Of a DNA stretch of 7,177 nt, positions 1 through 4,656 are shown one piece after another. A program made the translations under genes and the position numbers. The notes under the pieces were generated by a model. The model worked only from the letters and a program-made list of their open reading frames with translations, did no database searches and had not been told where the DNA came from. Origin of the DNA: Vescimonas sanitatis (GTDB taxonomy: Bacteria > Bacillota > Clostridia > Oscillospirales > Oscillospiraceae); contig NZ_JBMGPW010000019.1 of NCBI RefSeq assembly GCF_049060325.1, positions 1 to 7,177 on the forward strand, in the 5' to 3' direction. Position 1 is the stretch's first letter; every line of letters starts with the position of its first letter.

Positions 1-1
1 G

Positions 2-1198
2 GTGCTGCTGTTCGGCGCCTCCAACATCGGCCGTGACCTGGCCCCCCGCTGCGCGGCTCGCCTGCACACCGGTCTGTGCGCGGACTGCACCCACCTGGAC
101 ATCGACATGCCCAACTACAAGGGCTTCCTGAAGGAAGCTTCCACCCTGCCCGAGGAGCGCATCGAGAAGCTGGGCACCGTGATGATCAACCGCGAGCCCC
201 ACGATGTGTCCCGCGACCTGAAGATGACCCGTCCCGCTTTCGGCGGTCACCTGATGGCGTCCATCATTTGCCCCCGCTTCCGCCCCGCTATGGCGACCGT
301 TCGCCCCGGCGTTATGAAGAAGCGCGAGTGCAAGAAGAACGTGGAGATCCNGAGCCCCACGATGTGTCCCGCGACCTGAAGATGACCCGTCCCGCTTTCG
401 GCGGTCACCTGATGGCGTCCATCATTTGCCCCCGCTTCCGCCCCGCTATGGCGACCGTTCGCCCCGGCGTTATGAAGAAGCGCGAGTGCAAGAAGAACGT
501 GGAGATCCTGCATCCCGCGTTCGCTCTGGAAGCCGCTGACATCAAGACCGAGGTCGTGGATACCGTTAAGGCCGCCAAGAAGCTGGTTGACCTGATCGGC
601 GCTGACTTCATCGTGTCCGTTGGCCGTGGTATCTCCAAGGACGTGGAGGGCGGCATCAAGCTGGCCGAGGAGCTGGCTGAGGTCCTGGGCGGCGTCGTGG
701 GTTCCTCCCGCGCCNGGACGTGGAGGGCGGCATCAAGCTGGCCGAGGAGCTGGCTGAGGTCCTGGGCGGCGTCGTGGGTTCCTCCCGCGCCTGCGTGGAC
801 GCCGGCTGGATCTCCGCTGACCATCAGGTCGGCCAGACCGGCAAGACCGTCCATCCCAAGGTCTACATCGCTCTGGGTATCTCCGGCGCCATCCAGCACA
901 AGGCTGGTATGCAGGACTCCGAGTGCATCATCGCCGTGAACAAGAACGACACCGCCCCCATCTTCGAGGTGGCTGACTACGGTATCGTCGGCGATCTGTT
1001 CAAGGTCGTNTCGCTCTGGGTATCTCCGGCGCCATCCAGCACAAGGCTGGTATGCAGGACTCCGAGTGCATCATCGCCGTGAACAAGAACGACACCGCCC
1101 CCATCTTCGAGGTGGCTGACTACGGTATCGTCGGCGATCTGTTCAAGGTCGTCCCCGAGCTGATCGAGTCCATCAAGGCTGCCAAGGCTGCGAAGTAA
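2..1198 (+). CDS. etfA: Electron transfer flavoprotein alpha subunit, 3' part, interrupted by three assembly joins
   Basis: EtfA pairs with EtfB and carries FAD, passing electrons between flavoprotein dehydrogenases and their partners; in anaerobic Clostridia it commonly serves butyryl-CoA dehydrogenase in flavin-based bifurcation. The window opens inside the gene, and the first visible residues are LLFGASNIGRDLAPR of the alpha-subunit N-terminal domain. The FAD-binding C-terminal domain is unmistakable: GSSRACVDAGW, then QVGQTGK (825-845), then GISGAIQHKAGM (876-911), then APIFEVADYGIVGDLFK. The stop is TAA at 1196-1198. Three N joins (351, 715, 1010) insert 158, 77 and 143 extra bases. Removing them gives one frame of 272 residues to the stop. 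The extra bases total 378, a multiple of three, so both ends lie in the same frame. EtfA usually has 320-400 residues, so the start lies upstream. The cellular partner cannot be seen here. Confidence 0.95.
194..508 (+). repeat. Exact 157-bp direct duplicate around the N at 351 (assembly join)
   Basis: Bases 194-350 recur exactly as 352-508, separated by one N. The copy shifts the etfA frame, and deleting it restores a normal EtfA. An unmerged contig overlap explains this better than a real tandem duplication. Confidence 0.95.
639..791 (+). repeat. Exact 76-bp direct duplicate around the N at 715 (assembly join)
   Basis: Bases 639-714 recur exactly as 716-791 with one N between. Collapsing it joins DVEGGIKLAEELAEVL directly to GSSRACVDAGW, the normal order in EtfA. 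Confidence 0.95.
868..1152 (+). repeat. Exact 142-bp direct duplicate around the N at 1010 (assembly join)
   Basis: Bases 868-1009 recur exactly as 1011-1152 with one N between. The duplicated part encodes the GISGAIQHKAGM to GDLFKV stretch of EtfA, which occurs once in the family. Confidence 0.95.
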
Positions 1199-1220
1199 AA
1201 CTCATTTTGCGTTTCTTCGT

Positions 1221-1317
1221 TCCTGTTGGCAGGTGCGCCCGGATCTATCGGCACCTCCTTCACAACACAAATGCTCTTCTTACCACCACCTTGAATCTCC
1301 GGCACCTGCCAACAGGA
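1221..1317. repeat. 16-bp perfect inverted repeat in the etfA 3' intergenic region
   Basis: TCCTGTTGGCAGGTGC (1221-1236) is the exact reverse complement of 1302-1317. Pairing continues outward into the TTTCTT-like flanks with one bulge. The spacer is 65 bases. Inside it, GCACCT at 1251-1256 could pair with AGGTGC (1231-1236) as an alternative to the right arm. It could be a long-range RNA stem in the etfA 3' region or the arms of a small dispersed repeat. No protein was recognised in it. Confidence 0.7.
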
Positions 1318-1339
1318 CAAAGAAATACGATTCTCTCTG

Positions 1340-1373
1340 GAAAGCGAGGACGCCAAAAGGCGTCTTCGCCTTC
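1340..1373. other. Strong hairpin, 15-bp stem with AAAA loop
   Basis: Left arm 1340-1354 and right arm 1359-1373 pair with one mismatch and one G-T wobble around the loop AAAA. The core is GACGCC/GGCGTC. No T-run follows on either strand, so it does not look like an intrinsic terminator. It may stabilise the etfA 3' end or belong to the same structured element as the neighbouring inverted repeat. Confidence 0.65.
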
Positions 1374-1390
1374 TCTGAAAAGACCCAGTT

Positions 1391-1431
1391 AAATGCGTAA
1401 GTCCGGATGTTTTTGGACTTACGCATTTTTT
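1391..1431 (+). terminator. Intrinsic terminator downstream of etfA
   Basis: A perfect 14-bp stem (AAATGCGTAAGTCC, 1391-1404, with 1415-1428) encloses a 10-base loop and runs into six T residues (1426-1431). It is the first canonical Rho-independent terminator after etfA, about 190 bases past the stop. Confidence 0.85.
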
Positions 1432-1456
1432 GATTGTATCTACAAGTAAAAAGCCC

Positions 1457-1559
1457 GGAAATCAGGCTATGCTCCTCGTAACAGAGAATAGCACGGCGGG
1501 TAATACCCTGCACCCGCGCTAACTCTCCGGCGGAAAATAAGTCGCGGTCCTTTTTTCAT
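1457..1559 (-). pseudogene. MerR-family regulator, N-terminal helix-turn-helix remnant, frameshifted
   Basis: Read on the minus strand, codons from 1549 downward give DRDLFSAGELARVQGITRR followed by AILCYEEHSLIS. This is the winged-helix DNA-binding start of a MerR-family regulator. An ATG at 1559-1557 lies 6 bases after a GGAGAG ribosome binding site (1571-1566), but six A residues follow it where five would give MKKDRDLF in frame. So there is a one-base homopolymer insertion, either real or a sequencing error. The similarity stops at about 1457. The same frame stays open further, but not with MerR-like sequence such as the expected wing and dimerisation helix, so the gene is also cut at its 3' side. 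The MerR-style promoter at 1588-1618 sits directly upstream and divergent, the usual arrangement for this family. The target gene cannot be identified. Confidence 0.7.
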
Positions 1560-1587
1560 AAAATGCTCTCCGAAATGTAAAAAGGTC

Positions 1588-1618
1588 TTGCATCGCACGT
1601 TAACGTACGGTGTATAAT
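1588..1618 (+). promoter_or_regulatory. MerR-type promoter with 19-bp spacer and palindromic operator
   Basis: TTGCAT (1588-1593) and a perfect TATAAT (1613-1618) are 19 bases apart, too long for ordinary sigma-70 promoters but typical of promoters twisted open by MerR proteins. The spacer holds the perfect palindrome ACGTTAACGT (1597-1606), within a longer imperfect dyad. The merR remnant lies next to it on the opposite strand. The promoter reads towards 1620, where the original target may have begun at ATGAAAAAGAGAGAAAAG (1627) before the sequence changes to the MBG fragment. Confidence 0.7.
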
Positions 1619-1619
1619 C

Positions 1620-2695
1620 ATGCTGCATGAAAAAGAGAGAAAAGCCACCACGGTGACAGGCTCCATTCCCGGTGTGACCGCACCCACTATCACCTACAAA
1701 AAGGGCAATGAAACTCTGACCGCCGCCCCCGCCGACGCGGGCGATTATACCGCCAGCATCACGCTGGGCGAGGGTGAAAATGCCAAGACCGCCAGTGTGG
1801 AGTATAGCATCGAAAAAGCTACGCCCACGGCGGAGAACTTCAGCTTCACCGCTCCGACTGATTTAATCTATTACGGTAAAGCAAAGACTGCAGCCATCGC
1901 GCCCAACACCGGTATCACCGGCATGGGCGATGTCTCGGTCAAATTCGGTCGGGACGGCAGGGAAGTGCAGAATCCCACCAATGCGGGCACCTACACCGTC
2001 AAGATCGCCGTGATCGAGGGCACGAACTATGCTACCGCCTCCGAACTGACAGCGGAGAGGTGGAAGTTCACCATCGCGCGTAACACCACCGAGCCGACGG
2101 TAACGTTGAGCGGTGACACGACCTACACCGGCGGGCAGATCAAACCCACGGTAACTGTGATAGTCAGAGAGACCACGCTGGTAGTAGGTCAAGATTATAC
2201 CGTCACCTATGGTGAAAACAAGAATGCCGGTGAGAACGCCGGTTCCGTGACCGTTAAGGCAATGGGCAACTATGAGTTTACGGACAAAACCGAGAATTTC
2301 TCCATCGGCAAGAAAACGCTGACCGCGGCTGATCTGGAATTCACCACGGCAGCACCTTCACCAAGGTTTATGACGGAAAGGACACCTGCGAAACCGCCAC
2401 GGTGCAGATCAAGGACAACGCCAAGGTGAACGCGGGCGATACCTTTCCTACCGTCAGAGGCAGCTGTGTCTACAACAGCGCAAATGTGGAGGAAGCCAAC
2501 ACAGTGACCTTCACCACCAAGGCGGCAGAGAGCGAAAACTACAGCCTGCCCGTGCTCACCGTGACGCACGGCGCAAGTATCACAAAGGCGACGCCGAGTT
2601 ACACCGTTCTCACCGGCCTGACTGCCAAGTACGGTCAGACGCTGGCGAACATCACTCTGCCTAAACAACTACGGTTGCGGGTAGTTACAAATTAG
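1620..2695 (+). pseudogene. Fragment of MBG/YDG-repeat (Ig-like) surface protein, truncated and frameshifted
   Basis: The translation is a string of beta-rich modules typical of large secreted or surface proteins of gut Firmicutes: NAGTYTVKIAVIEGTNY, a module with TYTGGQIKPTVTV and GQDYTVTYGENKNAGENAG, a YDG-type module (KVYDGKDTCETATVQIKD), then an MBG-type start (LTAKYGQTLANITLP). Such modules form extended stalks outside the cell. There is no signal peptide, no ribosome binding site before 1620 and no cell-wall anchor. Homology begins near 1645 and stops abruptly near 2661 in mid-module; a short non-homologous tail then runs to TAG at 2693-2695. Near 2346-2348 the frame changes: EFT is followed in the next frame by GSTFTKVYDG, consistent with one missing base. 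It is therefore an internal fragment of a longer gene, broken by a frameshift, or a mis-joined contig. Confidence 0.75.
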
Positions 2696-2696
2696 A

Positions 2697-2741
2697 CAAA
2701 AGTTGCGTATAACATCTGTTATACGCAACTTTTGCTTTTTT
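2697..2741 (+). terminator. Intrinsic terminator, 17-bp perfect stem
   Basis: Arms 2697-2713 and 2718-2734 pair perfectly (CAAAAGTTGCGTATAAC and its complement) around the loop ATCT, and TTTTTT follows at 2736-2741. It lies two bases after the stop of the MBG fragment. Confidence 0.9.
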
Positions 2742-2773
2742 GATATGAATACAACGTGAATCGAACCTGAAAA

Positions 2774-2802
2774 TTGTGCAGAACAGACATAGAAAAGATA
2801 CT
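2774..2802 (+). promoter_or_regulatory. Possible weak promoter upstream of the 36-codon ORF
   Basis: TTGTGC (2774-2779) and GATACT (2797-2802) are separated by 17 bases, with TACTAT as an overlapping alternative -10. The match to consensus is modest. Position after a terminator and before a strong ribosome binding site makes it plausible. Confidence 0.3.
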
Positions 2803-2871
2803 ATATTTCCATGTTTTATCTCCTGACTGAGATGATGGCATGGGAATTCTTGTTTTTAGGAGGAACAAAAC

Positions 2872-2982
2872 ATGAGAATTCCATATGGTTTTAAGAGCAA
2901 TCTCATCATAACGGATGGTCTTACAGTTTGCTTGACATCACCTTATAGTATAGCGGTGCGTGAGTATGAAAGTAATGGATGA
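2872..2982 (+). CDS. Small ORF of 36 residues, unrecognised, with strong ribosome binding site
   Basis: AGGAGG at 2858-2863 lies 8 bases before ATG 2872, the best ribosome binding site in this part of the window. The product begins MRIPYGFKSNLIITDG, ends REYESNG and stops at TGA 2980-2982. I do not recognise it. It has no membrane segment or signal peptide. It lies just ahead of the broken barstar gene. A very weak resemblance to the C-terminal strands of barnase-type RNases (ITDGL, then TSPYS where barnase has TDHYQ) is worth a search only because of that neighbour; the catalytic histidine would be missing. It could be a real small protein or the front of a larger gene ended by a nonsense mutation. 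Confidence 0.4.
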   Translation: MRIPYGFKSNLIITDGLTVCLTSPYSIAVREYESNG

Positions 2983-2995
2983 GCAGTCCTGCGCT

Positions 2996-3271
2996 ATGTG
3001 AGAAACGATTCGTTAGGATGGTTGCAAGGACTGCGATACATTACACCAGCGCATCCGCAAGACGTTTGGGTTTCTGGACTACTTCGGAGAAAATTGGGAC
3101 GCCATGTAGGGTTGCCTGGCAGAAGTGTTTTGGCAACCGGTGCAAAGACACATTATTGTGGAAGGCGTTGCCTCCATGCCCCAAGAATTGCGGGAGTATG
3201 CAGCTCCGATGCAGGAGATTTGCAACAATCTTCAGGAGAAATGTCCTTGGGCCTCGGCTACATACCGTTGA
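2996..3271 (+). pseudogene. Barstar-family RNase inhibitor with three in-frame stop codons
   Basis: One frame runs from ATG 2996 to TGA 3269-3271, 92 codons, about the length of barstar (near 90 residues). After the broken start it reads DGCKDCDTLHQRIRKTFGF, then the hallmark DYFGENWDAM, then GCLAEVF, HIIVEGVASMPQELREY and a final NNLQEKCPWASATYR, matching the family order. Barstars are cytoplasmic inhibitors that block barnase-type ribonucleases. The frame is interrupted by TGA (2999-3001), TAG (3014-3016, where the family has Leu before Asp-Gly) and TAG (3107-3109, where Trp is common after DAM). All three fit single substitutions (CGA, TTG and TGG as plausible ancestors), with no frameshift. 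No ribosome binding site precedes ATG 2996. The gene is best read as a recently inactivated barstar; no cognate RNase gene is visible. Confidence 0.8.
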
Positions 3272-3272
3272 A

Positions 3273-3333
3273 CGCAGGTACAACAAAACCTGCGGGCAAC
3301 TACACTCGCTCCAAAAGCCCATGGCTTTTGGAG
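3273..3333 (+). other. Two hairpins downstream of the barstar remnant
   Basis: CGCAGGT (3273-3279) pairs with 3288-3294 around 8 bases. CTCCAAAAGCC (3309-3319) pairs perfectly with GGCTTTTGGAG (3323-3333) around the tri-base loop CAT. Only a broken T-run (GTTGTCCTTTG) follows, so this is at best a weak terminator of the barstar gene. Confidence 0.45.
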
Positions 3334-3350
3334 GTTGTCCTTTGCCGCAA

Positions 3351-3380
3351 TTGACAAATACGGCTGTCCCATGGTACAAT
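3351..3380 (+). promoter_or_regulatory. Sigma-A promoter of the ygjV-like gene
   Basis: TTGACA (3351-3356, perfect) and TACAAT (3375-3380) are 18 bases apart, with TGG just before the -10 box. Transcription would start near 3387, leaving a leader of about 95 bases before the start codon at 3481. Confidence 0.8.
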
Positions 3381-3429
3381 GAAAATCCAAAATAAGTGTG
3401 GATTTTTCTGGAGCATTGCCTTCATTTTT

Positions 3430-3462
3430 CGCCACGCATCCGACAGGGTGTGCGGCGTTTTT
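3430..3462 (+). terminator. Terminator-like hairpin inside the leader (possible attenuator)
   Basis: CGCCACGCATCC (3430-3441) pairs with GGGTGTGCGGCG (3446-3457) with two wobbles and one A-C mismatch around GACA, followed by TTTTT (3458-3462). It lies between the promoter at 3351-3380 and the ribosome binding site, so a complete stop here would prevent expression. It could act as an attenuator, or it could end transcripts from upstream if the gene has another start. No known riboswitch was recognised. Confidence 0.5.
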
Positions 3463-3480
3463 CATTAAAGGGGACGACGG

Positions 3481-4005
3481 ATGAACGTATTTTGCCAGCT
3501 CATAGGGTTCGGCGCACTGATCGCCATGGGTCTCAGCTACTGGCAGGATGACAAGCGTACCATCTTGCTGTGGCAGGTGGTGGCCAACCAGATCTTCGCC
3601 ATCCACTACACGCTGCTCCACGCACGCTCCGGCGCACTGTGCAGCTTTTTCCAGATTGCCGTGCTGCTGCTTTTCCTATTGCAGGAGAAATTCAACTGGA
3701 GTAAACTGGTCACCGCGATACCCATCGTGGCAGTATTTCTGCTGATTGCCGTGGTGACCTATGAGACGCCAGTGACGGTACTGCCCATCGTGGCATCGTT
3801 AGCGGCGATGCTGCCGTTCTTCCAGTCCAGACAGCGGGTGATACAGGTGGCGGGCATTGCCAGCGGCCTGTCGTGGCTGGTGTATGTCATTGCGGTACAC
3901 AACGCCGCAGAGGACGTGGTGGGGGGGGAACGGGAGCTGACAGCTCGCTTTATCTGTGAGACAGCAGCGCTTGTCCGTGTTTACGAGGTGCTCGGCGGAG
4001 CTTGA
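3481..4005 (+). CDS. YgjV-family inner membrane protein
   Basis: A 174-residue hydrophobic protein with about six predicted membrane segments (near residues 3-21, 28-47, 52-67, 76-93, 96-113 and 122-139). The pattern of short helices with LIGFGALIAMGLSYWQDDKR at the start and NQIFAIHYTLLHARSGA after it resembles the YgjV family (Imp-YgjV), whose biochemical role is unknown. Length agrees with the family. AAAGGGGA lies 7 bases before ATG 3481, which supports this start. It has its own promoter at 3351-3380 and ends 75 bases before the sigma factor gene, with no clear terminator between, so read-through into the sigma operon is possible. A run of eight G bases (3921-3928) lies in the last third of the gene. 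Without homology searches the family call is good but not certain. Confidence 0.75.
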   Translation: MNVFCQLIGFGALIAMGLSYWQDDKRTILLWQVVANQIFAIHYTLLHARSGALCSFFQIAVLLLFLLQEKFNWSKLVTAIPIVAVFLLIAVVTYETPVTVLPIVASLAAMLPFFQSRQRVIQVAGIASGLSWLVYVIAVHNAAEDVVGGERELTARFICETAALVRVYEVLGGA

Positions 4006-4045
4006 TCAAAAAAGTTTTTAAGTCCAAATGCAATAAAACGCCCTT

Positions 4046-4062
4046 TCCGTGCATTACACGGA
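4046..4062 (+). other. Small hairpin in the leader of the sigma factor gene
   Basis: TCCGTG (4046-4051) pairs with CACGGA (4057-4062) around CATTA, shortly before AGGAG (4067-4071). It might influence translation start. No convincing -35/-10 pair is visible in 4006-4080, so the promoter may be one recognised by the ECF sigma factor itself or lie upstream of the ygjV-like gene. Confidence 0.35.
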
Positions 4063-4080
4063 TGACAGGAGAAAAAGCCC

Positions 4081-4656
4081 ATGCTCAGTATGCTGATGAC
4101 AACCGAATATGTGCCGGCAGAGGATCGACACGAGCTGCAGCAGTTGTTGCTCCACATTGCCGGCGGGGAGCGTGAAGCGCTGGCGGAGCTGTATCAGCGC
4201 ACGCGGACGGCGGTGTACGGTCTTGCGCTGTCCTACCTCAAAAACGCCCACGATGCGCAGGATCTCACGCAGGATGTCTATGTGCAGGTGTGGGACTGCG
4301 CGGCGCAGTACCGCCCCACCGGCTCGCCCATGGGATGGCTGCTGACCGTGTGCCGCAGCCTGTGCCTGATGCGCCTGCGGCGGGAGGAACGCCATGCCGC
4401 CCTCAGCGAGGAGGAATGGAACGCCATTCCCGCGCAGGAGTGCGGACTGGACGCCGACGAGCGCGCGCTGCTGCAAGGCGCATTGGCAAACCTTAGCGAT
4501 GAGGAGCGGCGCGTTGTGCTGCTCCACGCGGTCACGGGTATGAAGCACCGGGAGATCGCGGCGCTGCTGGAGCTGCCGCTTCCTACCGTCCTGTCGAAAT
4601 ATCACAGAGCATTGAAGAAGATGCGAAGCTGTCTGGAAGGAGATGACGCCCGATGA
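4081..4656 (+). CDS. ECF-type RNA polymerase sigma factor
   Basis: A 191-residue sigma-70 family protein with only regions 2 and 4, as expected for extracytoplasmic-function sigma factors. Region 2 spans about residues 30-100: ALAELYQRTRTAVYGLALSY, then DLTQDVYVQVW (61-71, core polymerase contact) and GSPMGWLLTVCRSLCLMRLR (-10 recognition). Region 4 spans about 131-183, with LSDEERRVVLLHAVTGMKHR and the recognition helix LPLPTVLSKYHRALKKMR (-35 contact). AGGAG at 4067-4071 lies 9 bases before ATG 4081; internal ATGs at 4090 and 4096 are poorer. The stop overlaps the start of the next gene (ATGA, 4653-4656), so the two are translationally coupled and the downstream protein is very probably its anti-sigma factor. 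It would direct polymerase to an unknown regulon when released at the membrane. Confidence 0.92.
   Translation: MLSMLMTTEYVPAEDRHELQQLLLHIAGGEREALAELYQRTRTAVYGLALSYLKNAHDAQDLTQDVYVQVWDCAAQYRPTGSPMGWLLTVCRSLCLMRLRREERHAALSEEEWNAIPAQECGLDADERALLQGALANLSDEERRVVLLHAVTGMKHREIAALLELPLPTVLSKYHRALKKMRSCLEGDDAR

Noticed and set aside
194..508. Genuine tandem duplication within etfA
   Set aside because: Copies are exact, separated by exactly one N, break the frame and duplicate single-copy family motifs; the pattern recurs five times in the window.
1280..1513. Minus-strand ORF of 77 codons after etfA as a complete gene
   Set aside because: Only its first part resembles a MerR helix-turn-helix; the rest runs through the terminator and hairpin, so it is treated as a remnant.
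2742..2775. tRNA-like T-arm (GGTTCGATT on the minus strand)
   Set aside because: The flanking bases do not form the required 5-bp T stem and no acceptor or anticodon arm is present.
2932..2949. Promoter from TTGACA and TATAGT
   Set aside because: The boxes are only 6 bases apart and lie inside the small ORF.
2999..3109. Stop-codon recoding in the barstar frame
   Set aside because: Two different stop codons stand where different residues are expected, and other genes in the window use TAA and TGA as normal stops; pseudogene decay is simpler.
2979..3395. Plus-strand ORF of 138 codons and a neighbouring 118-codon ORF over the barstar region
   Set aside because: Both are other-frame shadows of the barstar remnant; the domain signature is in the third frame.
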